Assembly: GCA_038496675.1 (NCBI GenBank)
Contig: CM076653.1
Location: forward strand, 13,334,952-13,398,951
Reading direction: 5' to 3'
Source: Rachycentron canadum
Lineage: Eukaryota > Chordata > Actinopteri > Carangiformes > Rachycentridae
DNA length: 64,000 bases
In this document: piece after piece, positions 48,851 through 60,363 of the stretch
How positions within the stretch are numbered: the stretch's first letter is position 1
Layout of the letters: every line of letters starts with the position of its first letter
Made by a program: the position numbers and the translations under genes
The notes under the pieces: generated by a model
Told to the model about the DNA's origin: nothing
Databases searched by the model: none
Seen by the model: the letters and a program-made list of their open reading frames with translations, nothing else

Positions 48851-49696
48851 GGTGACTGTACTTGGGTAGGTCCAGATGAACGAATGACCATAATGGTTCT
48901 GGCTCTGGCTGAAGCTGTGTGGAGGTGTAAAAAAACTATTCTGGTTTAAATATGAATGTGTGTCTAATCTAGTGTTTCAAAAAATCAATACACTTATAAA
49001 AAACAATCTTAAAAGCACATCCAATACTGAAAAGTTCAGGATCTATGAATATGCTAATTTCATTAAAAGATTTGAATTGCAGGGTCCAAGGCATCTCCTA
49101 CCTCACCAGAAAGTCACTTTTCAGTGTTTGTTTGCTGGAGGTTTCACTGTTCCATATCACACCTGTATAAGTTACATCAGATAGTTGTAATGTAACAAAA
49201 TCCTGCTCCTGTGTATACATCAGTTTTAAGTTGAGCACAGAAAAAACTTTCCCTGAAGTAGATGAATATGAAAACACCACTCTAGTTTCAAACTCTGCAT
49301 ATATGGCACACCACTCTGCACAGCAAAGGTCAAACATCCAAAGAAAAGTAACAACAAACAAAATGCATTTTTATAAGGTGGGACCTTTAAGTAAGGAGGA
49401 CGTTTTAACAGCTGCACTGACTGGTGTACTGAGCTGAAAGGCAATATGTTGCTGAGCTTGGATTAATATAATAAAATTTAAAGAAAAAAAAATACACAGA
49501 TGAAGGCCAAAAATCTTAATCACATTTTGTCCACATCTCAAAATAAATACTGCAAAAAAGCCTTCCCCTCTGTCAAGACAGACATTTCATATGAGCCTCC
49601 TTTCCTCTTCTTTCTCCCTACAACACCCCCAACCACCCACTCACACACTTACAGCTCCACCTCGCCTACGCGCCCCCCCCCCATCCCACCCCACTT
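48851..49696. other. Intergenic up to the third gap
   Basis: AT-rich, ending in a C-rich tract (49660-49696) at the gap edge. No gene. Confidence 0.5.
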
Positions 49697-50087
49697 NNNN
49701 NNNNNNNNNNNNNNNNNNNNNNNNNNNNNNNNNNNNNNNNNNNNNNNNNNNNNNNNNNNNNNNNNNNNNNNNNNNNNNNNNNNNNNNNNNNNNNNNNNNN
49801 NNNNNNNNNNNNNNNNNNNNNNNNNNNNNNNNNNNNNNNNNNNNNNNNNNNNNNNNNNNNNNNNNNNNNNNNNNNNNNNNNNNNNNNNNNNNNNNNNNNN
49901 NNNNNNNNNNNNNNNNNNNNNNNNNNNNNNNNNNNNNNNNNNNNNNNNNNNNNNNNNNNNNNNNNNNNNNNNNNNNNNNNNNNNNNNNNNNNNNNNNNNN
50001 NNNNNNNNNNNNNNNNNNNNNNNNNNNNNNNNNNNNNNNNNNNNNNNNNNNNNNNNNNNNNNNNNNNNNNNNNNNNNNNNNNNNNNN
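49697..50087. other. Assembly gap of 391 N
   Basis: Unlike the other two gaps the length is not a round number, so it may be an estimated size. It is bordered on both sides by C-rich, low-complexity sequence. Confidence 0.98.
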
Positions 50088-50485
50088 CCCCTACACCTCC
50101 CATCCTGTTAGTAAGCTTGGACATGCTTCCTAGCCCGCTGCCCACACATTTCTCAGCTCCTCTTCATTTTGGACACTCATACATTTATGGAGTGATTCGG
50201 TGCAGTTCTCCCTCCAAGGCATCCAGGGTTACTGCACATACTGAGCTGTGGTGAGCAGAGAGGGTTTGGGGTATGGAGGGCATGAGGGGTGGGGGAAGAG
50301 GGAGGGGGTCAGTTGGAGAGAGAAGAGGATATCTTAAAGGGAGGGATGAAAAGACAAATGGAGGATGGGAGGCCAGGAGTGGAGTGGTTTCCAAAAAATG
50401 AAAGAAAAATGATAAGAGAGAAGAGTCAAGATTGGTTTTGGAGGATACAGGAACATTTTATTTGTCACAGCGAGCACTGAACATA

Positions 50486-50495
50486 TGTGTGTGTA

Positions 50496-50553
<58 letters not shown>
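50486..50553. repeat. (TG)n microsatellite
   Basis: TG dinucleotides with minor interruptions, ending gtgcgcgtg. Confidence 0.95.
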
Positions 50554-50557
<4 letters not shown>

Positions 50558-50559
50558 TG

Positions 50560-53500
50560 AATGTACAGTATATAGAGACCCCTTTGTGTGTGGTTGTGTA
50601 TGTGTGGGTGAGCCTTATTTGAAATGTCACCAGTAATTTAAGGCCCTCTTTTGGTGCAACACCCACTTTTCTCTTGTGATAAAACAGAGTCTATATCACT
50701 CGTGAGCCTGTGGTTTCTCTGTGAGTATGTGTGTAACTGAGAAGGCCTGTGTGTGAGTGTGTGTGTGTTGTTCTCTAATTAGCACCTAAACACACAGGAG
50801 AGTGCTGAAGCCAGACAGCAGATAAATCAGACAAGGCTATAAGATCGTAACACACTAACAGAAGATATCAGCTGCACTGCAGCTTTAACACACTTGATAA
50901 ATTGACAATACAGCAGCGAGCTATAAGCAGCTGGCTCCTTTCCCAATTCCAAAGCACTGAATTGTGGGCACAATTTTGTGTTTGCATTGCAACTTTCTCT
51001 GTCTCGACTACAAAAACGCAATAAGTGATGAAACGTGCACCAGGAAGGTTTTTTCTTTTCTTTTTTTCCCTGCACATTCATTTGCTAATACATGCCCACT
51101 GCATTTCTATATGTTTCCCTCCAATTACCAGCATTACTCAAAGTCAGAGCCTCTCCCAGCACATTTTTCATCTTTCACTTTCCTCACTCTCATTCATTAA
51201 TTTGAATATCCCAACCCCAACTGAGCGGTTCTTGGCAAACACAACAGTGGCGGCGGAAACGAGCGTGCTCCCTGATGTGTGTTGTTTCCTTCTTTTCTCC
51301 TCTGTCTTTGTGAGTCTCCCTCCCCTCTCTGCTGCTATAAGCACTGCAGGCGTGAAGGAGACAGATCCCAGCAGTACAGTATGGTCTGGCACTGGTGTGT
51401 CCCCGCCCCAGGGGAGTCTGGGAGAATGAGTCCCAGTGGAGGTTTGTTTAAATGCTAGAGGGAGTGTTTGCCCTGTACTAGCCCCTCTCGCACTAATGGA
51501 TATGTCTGTGTTATTGATAGTGGGACTGCAGGAAAAAATGTGTATAAGCTTTTTTATGCATTCATTACATTGTAGCCATGTACGGTGACGTCTCATTGCC
51601 CTTGTGCCTTGCCTTAGTGAGATCTTTATATTGGAGCAAAGAGTTGTGGCTTAAAAAAGATTTCTGATCTGCATCAAAGCTGCTGTAAGTTAGATATCTA
51701 TAAGAATATCCCAATATAAGAAATGAACACATGACACCAGCTTCAATCAAAAAAGTAGAGCGAGAGTTAGAGTTTCAAACCCTCTGACAGGAAATTTTCT
51801 TCATCAACAGGAAAAGATGAGTGTCAGGTGACAGAGCTAGGGCTAATGTTGCTCAATGTTTTGCTAGATCTTTAAATAAAACACTGTTAGCTAATATGTC
51901 CACTATGTCAACTCAGGTCAATGTTGTGTTTGCAGCTTGATGTGGTGTCCCTAAGTGGCCATTAAAAACCAATGAATGCAGGTTTGCGTTTACCAGAGTC
52001 ACATTTCATTATGTCAAGGTAAAGAAAATTAAACAAGTTTGCAGTTTGGGTCAGGTAACATACACATTTTCCAGAAATCCACAAGTCCTGTGGTGTGTTT
52101 ATGTCCTGGTGGAAAGCTATGGTATTTTGGACTTTCAAAACCGTGTTTCATTCATGTACTGTCTTGTCAGACCCAGAAGACAAACATTTAGAAAACATGG
52201 ATGTTGTGAAAAGATCTGATGTGAAACTGGCTCCTTTGCTTTTTATGTTATATAATTTGTTGGGCAATAGGACAAAATTAGCTTTTCTGGCATGACATAG
52301 CAAGAAGGAAAAAAAACTATATTAAGGCAATGTGTTTACTGTTCAAGACAGAAGCTGAGTCTGGAAGTGTCCTTTAATAAGTGTTTCAGTGACAGATCTC
52401 TTCTTGTTCCTGTTATCAGACTGTTTGTTTTCCCACACGACTGCTGTAAATGCATGTTGCTCACAGTGCTTCGCTGTACCTGACGTTTATGGTGAACAGC
52501 CTTTATCTCTCTGTCTGTATAGTTCAAACTGCTTTCATTTCTCCAGTTTCATAGTGGCAAAAAGGCAAGATAAAGAAAGAACAATGAGCGAGAGAGAGAC
52601 AGACAGAGTGAAAGAAAAGAGAGAACATCCTGTAAGTGAGAGTTTACCCAAGAACAATGCTGTCTGCTTTCAGCTGAGGCTGTCTGCAGGAGACATTATG
52701 TCATGTGTTATGCCTGTAAAGGCGAGAAACTGTTGCAGTCAATATCTCGCTGCATGCATCTCGCTCTCCTTCTCTCTTTCTCACTGTGAGTGAGGAACCT
52801 GAGGACTTGTGGATGTAGTTGTGGGCTCTTCACTGACACAATACATATTCACATGGACCTCCTCAGTGGCAGTTCTCGATTGCTGCTGGCAAGGTTAGCT
52901 CTGTTTATGAAACCATCAATTACACATATTTAATTTAGTAAGAGAAGAAACGCTGCCACGCTGACTGAATCCAGACCGAGTGTCCCCCTGAGCACTGGGA
53001 TAAATAGAGCAAGGGAAGAGGAGGAGGAGGAGAGAGAGAAAAAGAGTGAGAGAGAGAGACAGACTTCATTAATTCTGTCGTCCATCTAATTGGAGCCTTG
53101 TTGGACCCTACAGCTAAAATGAAGTCCGAAACGAGTTCTAATGAGAAAAAAAAGACGCAAGGGGAAAAAAGTTGGAGTAACTCATATCTAGGGAACAACC
53201 TTGGGCAAAATCAAGACTTCATGTACAATACAGACCCTTGGGAAGTCCCCAACTCCCTCGGTTGGACGCTGATTAAAATTGGACGGTATTCATTCAAAAT
53301 AATGAGACTAGAGGAATACCTGAACTTTGTAATCTGACAAACTGATGTAGTGAAGTAGAAAATGTGAAGGGGTTTAGATCGGGAATTCACTGTCACAACT
53401 GTGATTTGCATTGAAAGTCTCCAAACAGAAAATAAAGGTTGTGCACTTCAGGGGAGGAAATTTTATTTAACATAATTTTCTACTGTTCAGATGCTTCAAC

Positions 53501-53935
53501 TCTGAAACGCTGAAATGTCCTAAAGCAAGAAACTCAGGAAGCATCTGTATGGTTCTGCATCTGACACTTTGACTTTCCCTAGAGGATTCATCTACACTGT
53601 GAGAGTAAACCAGACATACGTTTCAAGATGAGTCTTTGCAGATCCACTGAGAGATTTACAAGATAAAGGTAAAGTAAAACAAAAAAGACATGCATTTTGG
53701 GGTCATTCGATTTCCCTGGATTCTTGTCAGAGCACCGCCCCAAAGTCCCAGTCATAACAAATGTGGCATCACAGGCGACTCTGGTTATAATGGCATCAGT
53801 GCATGAAGTCTTTGTCTTTCATTATGGCTGTGATTAAAACCAAAAAGCCAGACCACAAATTAAAGGAAACTGAGCTGAACAAGAAAAACAAGCACAGTCA
53901 AATAAACAAGAGGACTGTGTGAAGGAGTGGAAGAA
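50560..53935. other. Gene-free sequence
   Basis: Contains GA-rich patches (52580-52625, 53015-53065). No known domain in any frame, including the Lys-rich 53098-53337 frame. Confidence 0.45.
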
Positions 53936-53939
53936 ATAT

Positions 53940-54500
53940 TCAAGTACAACAGAGAAGACGTTAATAGTGAAGAGTACAGACGAAGTAGGGGAGAGGGGAG
54001 AGTTTTGCTGAGTAGAGTTGAATAGACTACAATGGAGTAGAGTAGGGAGGAGTACAGTAGAAAGCACTTCAGTAGAGAGGAATGACTGCAAAGTCATGGA
54101 GTGGAGTAGAGGACAGAACAGAGGAGCAACGAGGAGGAGAGAATAGCGCAGTATAATAGAAAAGAGAAAAGGACAGAAAAATAGAGAAGCGTGGAATACT
54201 GGAAGGAGTAGACACGAACATAGTTAAGTATTCTTTCAATAAAGTAAAGTATTGAAGCGTATTTAGAGCAGTAGAGTTCAGAGAAAAGAAGAATATGAGT
54301 GAAGTAGTAGAATTTGGAGAGGTAGAGCATAGCACAGTAAGTACAGAGCTGAGTGTAGCAGCAGAGTAGAATGAGGACACAGATCATAGACAAGTGCAGA
54401 GTAGAGTAGAGCAGAGTAAAGTACAGAGTAGAGAGTACAGTCAGGTAGAGTAGAGTGCAGTAAAGTAAAGTAGAGCATAGTAGAGAGAGAAGATAAAGTA
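53940..54500. repeat. Purine-rich degenerate (agagt)n minisatellite
   Basis: About 550 bp dominated by gtaga/gagta units with heavy purine bias on the plus strand. Minus-strand Leu/Ser/Tyr-rich frames here come from the repeat. Confidence 0.75.
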
Positions 54501-54817
54501 CAGAGGCGTACATTACAGTAAGGTGCAGTTCAGCAGAGCCTGTGCTTTCACACTGCTCTGTGTAAACATGCTGTGTGCAGGCTGCTGTACACACTGTGTC
54601 TCGTACAGGATGTTCAGTTCATTTGTCTGTGTGAAGTGACGGCAGGGTGGAGTGAGTTCTGGCTTCTGCTGACTGTCAGCATGTTACCAGCACGCTGGGA
54701 ACCATCCTCCACACCGCACCACCAAATCTGAGCTCTCACAGTGAAATGATTAGTCTAATCTAATTCATCGCTAAGTGTCGCCTCATCTCCAGCTCCATCT
54801 CCATCCTCTTTCACACG

Positions 54818-54837
54818 CACACGCACACGCACACACA

Positions 54838-54877
<40 letters not shown>

Positions 54878-54880
54878 CAG
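54818..54880. repeat. (AC)n microsatellite
   Basis: acacgc units grading into pure AC. Confidence 0.95.
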
Positions 54881-57635
54881 TGTCCTGTGCTTATGTCCCT
54901 TCCTTCCCAGGAAAAGACACACTGTTCACTGACATTCCTGCAGCAATCCAATTAGGTTTGATTTCAGTTCAATTACTGGACTGTTAGGGGAGTAGAGTGG
55001 AGATCCACTGAATGAACTTTACTTGGGAATTCCATTACTACTGAAAAAGTCATTCAAGTCCATAATCTGGATGAGAATAGAGTAGTAGAGGGGAGAAGGG
55101 CTGATATTAACCCCTAACTATTTCCCCTTGGAATGAAGTGGAGCAGTAACGTCAATGGTCTGCTGTCTGCCGCGGTGGTGCTTCTTGTCAAACAGGGAAA
55201 TCATTGAGGCTCTGGTTAAACAGAAAACTGCAGAGCCTCACACAGGAAGACATCTGCTACATGTGAGACCACAAACAGCAAACTGTCAACAACTATCAAC
55301 CCCCCCACCAACCTCCCTCTGTGTTGTGTGTGTGCATGTGCAGATCTGAACATGTTTGTGCAGCACTGTGACTGCAAGAACAACAGATAAGCATTAACGC
55401 ATCTCAGTGGCAGCGTGTGCAACCATAAATTACTACCTCCTGAAGATAAGAGGCCACTATCACAGAAGCCCCACTGAAAAAAATGTCGAAAACAAAAGAG
55501 CCGTCTTTTCTTATATTTAGTTGTAGATCAAATATTTTTGTGTAAAAGGATGAAAAAAAACATTTATGCTATAAAACATTTCCTTATAATTTCTCTGAAA
55601 GAACTTTATAATTTTTACCAAATGAAAGGAAATGAAGGAGGATTTTTTTTTTTTTTTTTTTTTTTTTTGCGTTTGAGTTTGTGAGCCATTGATGATTTCC
55701 AGAGAAATTTCCCACTCAGATCTGGCTCCAAGTAAACATTCACTCATTCTTCACCTATTATTGGAAACATGCAAATTTCACATTTACGTGTGCACTGACT
55801 TTCTGGGTTACACTGGAAATTAAATGGAATCAGTTAATTGGAAATGAATGAACTGATTACATTTGATTTGCAATTACTGGCCAATTATATAAAAACTTCA
55901 TACATAGAAATTATTAGAGCATGTGTAAAAAAAAAAAAAATAAAAAATCTCTCCATGGGGGAAAATTGTTTCCAATTCAATTTCATATTTAAAGTATCAG
56001 TTGTTTTGAAACAAAGTAGAATCAGGTAGGAAAAACTGAGAAGTTATTTTGTGTGGAAAATAAGGAATAAAGAGTAAAGCATGGACTAAGTGACTTGTTC
56101 TGGTGGATATTTTTTGCAGTATGAAGTATGGTAATATACCTTGGAGCATACAGGAAGTTCCCAGACAGAGGAGCACACAATTTCTGTCACAGATAAGAGT
56201 TGATGTAGATCTGAGACAATGGGCTGTTTATGGCACTGTGTTCAAAAGAGGAACAATGACTTCACTAACTTTTTAATATCATGGTTTAAAAAAAAGAGGA
56301 TATTGTTAGTGTGGTAAACAGTAGTCTTTTTTTTTTCTTCTTTGCAGAATGTGACTCGGTCTTCCTTTTCACCCCACACACTAGCACAGAGACACAAACT
56401 CGCTGTTGAGAGCTCTTATATTTGAGTTTATCCATTATCCACATCCATCAGCATCAATCACTCACCCCATAACTGCTCCCCGTCCACAGTCACACACAGG
56501 CTCAGACACACCTCACTGCCGGCGAATAGACTATCAGTGTGGTTTTTACTGGCGTTGTCTGAGGCACTGACACCTCCACGCTCGGTCTATTGATTTTGTT
56601 GTCTTATCCTAATGAGCCTTGCGTCATCCATCACTGCTCCGCTGGTAGCACTCAGGCAGCCTGGATGGAGGGGAGGACTGAATTAAGGAGGGACAGGGAC
56701 TATCACCTTGCCACTGGGTATATATCAATGAGAGTTTCCTGAATTTCATTTTTTAGAGGCATCAGCAGTAAAAAAAAAAAAAAAAAAAAAAAACAGGCTG
56801 CACATCTGTTTGAGATATGTGATGTGAGAGGTTCAGGATGAGATAAGTGCATTCTGACATGATTTCCGTCCCCTTAGCTGATGACTTCTGACCCCGCAGG
56901 CTCTTGCCTTTAACACTTGCTTCCTCGTGTCGTGAAAGCGCTTTCAGGTTGTGTTTGTTCAGGTATGAGTGTGTATGATGTGCAATCTCAAGTGCAGGTG
57001 TTGACTGCAATGATGATGGCGATGTTAGAAGACAGCTAGCACCCATTACTTACTTACACCTTTTGGAGTACAGACCTGAGATGAAACACTTCCACTCCCT
57101 GCAGCTCCTTGCTCCATCCATATGTTCAGCCACTCAGCCGTTATGAAGGTGGTCCCCCCTCCTGCTTTAAGTCTTCTCTGTGACTCCAAATGGTGTTTTG
57201 ATGTTGCTTCTCTTCCCTGTGTTGATGCATTTAGAAACAGTCTCTATCATTATTTGTGGTACAGAAAGAAATGTGTTTGTTTGTCAGTCTTCATGTCAGG
57301 GTTTGAATAGAATAAACTTTCTCGCACTGACAGTATTCCATGGTTGATTTTGAAGTACAAATCAAATATATTCAGAGAGACTATCAAGTCATCATATGGC
57401 CTCTACAGTCTCTGTTCTACACTCTACGTCCATCTACATCCTAAAAGCTGCATTTAAAGTGGTAGGTCCAACCCACAATATACCCCAATACCGTTCTGCA
57501 TCAGTTATCCTACACTTTTGTTTAAGAGTTGAAAAACTAAGCTCAACTGGAATTACCATCTCATGGTTGAATGCCTCCACAAAGCAGGAGCCTCCAAGTT
57601 GCAGGAAATATAGTCACAATCTCCCCTTCCTGAAG
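54881..57635. other. Gene-free sequence with homopolymers
   Basis: T26 at 55643-55668, A24 at 56770-56793 and A-rich 55927-55946. Otherwise unique; no gene recognised. Confidence 0.45.
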
Positions 57636-57639
57636 AAAT

Positions 57640-57990
57640 TCCCTTAAGGCAGTCTTGAAATATCATATCCAAGAGGCCAAAACCGTTTTTTGTGAGGTCA
57701 CAATGACCTTGACCTTTGACCATAAAAAACTAATCAGTTCATCCTTGAGTCCAAATGGACATCATTTGTGCCAAATTGGAAGCGATTCCCTTGAGCAGTT
57801 CCTGAGATATCACGTTCACAAGGCCAAAACAGATGTTTGTGAGGTCATCGTGGCCTTGACGTTTGACCTTTGACCACCGAAATCTAATGAGTCCATACTT
57901 GAACCCAAGTGAATGCTTGTGCCAAATGTGGAGAAATTTCCTCAAGGCATCACTGAGACATTGTGTCCATGAGAATGGGTCGATGGACGG
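57640..57990 (+). repeat. Tandem ~154-bp repeat rich in nuclear-receptor half-sites
   Basis: Two full monomers and part of a third. The unit boundary recurs as ccttgagtccaaatgg (57743 onward) and acttgaacccaagtg (57897 onward), about 154 bp apart. Each monomer has gaaattcccttaaggc..cttgagatatcac, aggccaaaac, ttgtgaggtca...ttgacctttgacc and a closing block. It ends ggtcgatggacggatgggcagaca. A related decayed copy lies at 48595. The array type is common in teleosts; its mobilising mechanism is not evident. Confidence 0.75.
57695..57722. promoter_or_regulatory. Perfect palindromic ERE plus DR0/DR1 half-sites
   Basis: AGGTCACAATGACCT (57695-57709) is an exact inverted repeat of AGGTCA with 3-nt spacing, the estrogen receptor consensus. 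It is followed without a gap by TGACCT (57710-57715) and, one base later, TGACCA (57717-57722), forming a DR1-type pair used by RXR, PPAR, HNF4 and COUP-TF. There are four half-sites in 28 bp. Function is inferred only. Confidence 0.55.
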
Positions 57991-58050
57991 ATGGGCAGAC
58001 AACTCAGAAACATTATACTATACGAAGGCATAAAAACAGAGATGTGAATA

Positions 58051-58220
58051 TTAATGTATATGTGGTCTGAATTAAAATGTCTGTTTGGAAAGTTTCTGCT
58101 GTTGAGGAACTTTTTTTGTAATATAATGATGAAGGAGTGAGGGACGACTACAGCATCTAGGTTGATGTATGCAGACTGTACAATGAGGCTGCAGCACAAG
58201 TCAATACACGAGAATAAAAT
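58051..58220 (+). repeat. Dispersed repeat family, copy B
   Basis: Second copy of the family at 40115, without the GATA array. It begins about 60 bp after the nuclear-receptor-site repeat and may belong to the same composite element. Confidence 0.6.
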
Positions 58221-58796
58221 GGTGCTGATGCATAAAAACCATTCAGTGATTTAATTTTTACATCCCATTTGTTTCCAATGACGCCAACTCCATCATCTTA
58301 ATACATTAATGCATTTTGTATCCTTCTCTGCTATATAAAGTTTCCTTTAACTTACTTCCTAGATAGTTTTCTGCACTGTTCTTTATGTAGTTTATATATT
58401 AAATATACACCTAGTGTTACAAAAATCCCACATCCTACATCTAACTTACAATACATTCGATTTTCAGTTGTACATTCTTTATCCAATATTTTGTCAAAAA
58501 TCCTACAAAATAAGATCCTGAATGTCTAAGCACCTCACTCTACATCTTAAATCAACGTACTGTGCTCAGTTTCAACACACATCCTACATCTTATGTCCCC
58601 ATTAACATCTGTTTGTTTTCATATATCCAAATTTGTTGGTCTGTATCTTTCCTGAGATAACTTGTGTCCTACATCTCATGTTCCTCATTCTCCTTCTTAT
58701 AACAGTGTATGTGCTCTATATCAAGTACTACATACATTTTATCCTGTTATATTCCACCTCCTTCTTAGCTCAGATCCTGTGTACAGCTTTGTACAT

Positions 58797-58930
58797 TCTG
58801 TGTAGTAAAGCCATTCATCCATCCATCCATTATCCATACCGCTTATCCATGCAGGCTGCAGGCACTGGAGCCCATCCCAGCTGATACTGGGAAAGAGTGG
58901 AGTACATCCTGGACAGGTCTGTGTCGTAAA
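58797..58930 (-). mobile_element. Short 5'-truncated LINE 3' end with 13-bp target-site duplication
   Basis: The 108-bp insert (58810-58917) is the same family as the copy at 138-429, again in minus orientation with a (GGAT)n tail. Direct repeats tctgtgtagtaaa (58797-58809) and tctgtgtcgtaaa (58918-58930) differ at one base, clear evidence of target-primed insertion. Confidence 0.8.
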
Positions 58931-59099
58931 TCCTGTTTCAAATGTCTCATGTCAAACACTGCTCATTCCATTCTATATCCTTCCATTGTCTTGCATGTAA
59001 CAGTATATTGTACTTATACTTCCTGTCCAGTGTCCTACATCCCACCACATTGCAGCCTACATCCAGTCATTTTCTGACTGTTATACTCCACCCGCACAC

Positions 59100-59430
59100 T
59101 AGATGTCCCCAGACTTTCTTCCTGTTCCCATGTCCACCTGCTCACCTGTTTTCCATTTCCAATCACTGTAATGTTCCCGCCCACCTACACACCCGTTCCT
59201 CATTTCCCTCAACCAATTCCCTGAATTTATATCAGCCCTGTTTGCCTGGTCAGTGGCCAGATCATTTTGTTAATGTGTCAGTGTGGTTCCTTTTGTGAGG
59301 CTCATGTTGCTGACTCCTGTTCCTCCTACCTGTCTGTAGTTACCTGTTGTCTGAACCTGCCTGTGAGCCTGGGCCTCATCACATGCCCCACTCCCTGCCA
59401 CCAGCTTTAACAGAAATACTGTGCATCCTG
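59100..59430 (+). mobile_element. Possible solitary LTR fragment
   Basis: Pyrimidine-rich text (ccaattccctgaatttatatcagccctgtttgcctggtcag at the core) resembles the promoter part of fish Gypsy-type LTRs, with a TATA-like atttatat near 59226. No flanking duplications or internal coding part were seen, so the call is weak. Confidence 0.3.
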
Positions 59431-59460
59431 CATCTGTTGCCCTACATCCCACAATTGCAG

Positions 59461-60314
59461 AAACTCATCAAACAAAGGAAAACTGTTGGCAGTTTTTGGA
59501 ACCTAGGACCAGATGCAGAAGTCTTTGATTGCACATGCCTGTCATTACACGCTCTACCACTCAAGGCTGCAGATGTTCTCCAAAAAACAACTAATCCTTG
59601 ATGAGAGAATAATTGTGTGGGATGGTTAAAAAAAAAATACAAAATACCCTGTCTTCAGGGGGCACTTTGGTGAAAATTAAGGGTCTAATCTTATTAAACT
59701 CTGAGTGTTGCCACTATTTACTGGTGTTAAAGAGGATAAGCTACTTAAGGAATGGTGGGGAATGAAGTGAAACTGTGTTGTGAGAATATCTCTCAATGTC
59801 ATTCACCCTATAAGCAAACTCTTCACCCCCCTCTATGCCATGATAGCACATCACACACAAACACAAGCCAAATGCTATAGTTTACAGTGTGTATAAAAAG
59901 ATTTTGCACATGCTGTGCTGTCATGTGACTTTAGTTTGCCACAAAAAACAGTTTGTGACTTTCCCGTAACATTAGCAGGCAGGGTGTCATGCACCCCAAG
60001 GCTAACACACATACAAATGCCAACACACACACTCAAAGAACACAAACGCACGCATGCACAAACACTTGCGCACACACACTCACACACAGGCACCAAAGAA
60101 CCCAGCAGGCTTTGGGAGCCATGCCCTGACCTCTGGTTCCCAGTGAAAGGGGTGCTGTTCACCAGCACACAACAGAACCACTGATCCCCTGTGCTCCTCT
60201 TGTAAATTTTGCTCTTTCTCCTCGGGGCTCAGAAGAGTCCTGTGTTGTTTTGTGAAAGGGAAGAGGAGGAGAAGGGAGGAGTGACGACGCAAGAGAACAG
60301 AGGAGTGAAGCCAC

Positions 60315-60315
<1 letters not shown>
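59461..60315. other. Intergenic, imperfect (AC)n near 60005-60090
   Basis: No gene. Imperfect acacac tracts give His/Thr-rich frames. Confidence 0.5.

Positions 60316-60361
<46 letters not shown>
60316..60361. repeat. (TG)n microsatellite
   Basis: Pure TG run. Confidence 0.95.

Positions 60362-60363
<2 letters not shown>

Larger units (their letters stand above)
58430..59460 (+). repeat. Degenerate repeat based on tcctacatct
   Basis: The motif (t/g)cctacatc(t/c) recurs near 58431, 58580, 58667, 59029, 59056 and 59440, with half copies (ctctacatctt near 58538). Spacing is irregular. A LINE fragment is inserted in it at 58810-58917. Confidence 0.4.

Noticed and set aside
53098..53337. 79-codon Lys/Asn-rich plus-strand frame
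   Set aside because: No family resemblance and no splice partners; length within chance expectation.
53834..54594. Long Leu/Ser/Tyr-rich minus-strand frames up to 166 codons
   Set aside because: They come from the purine-rich gtaga repeat; overlapping frames all stay open, the signature of a repeat and not of a gene.
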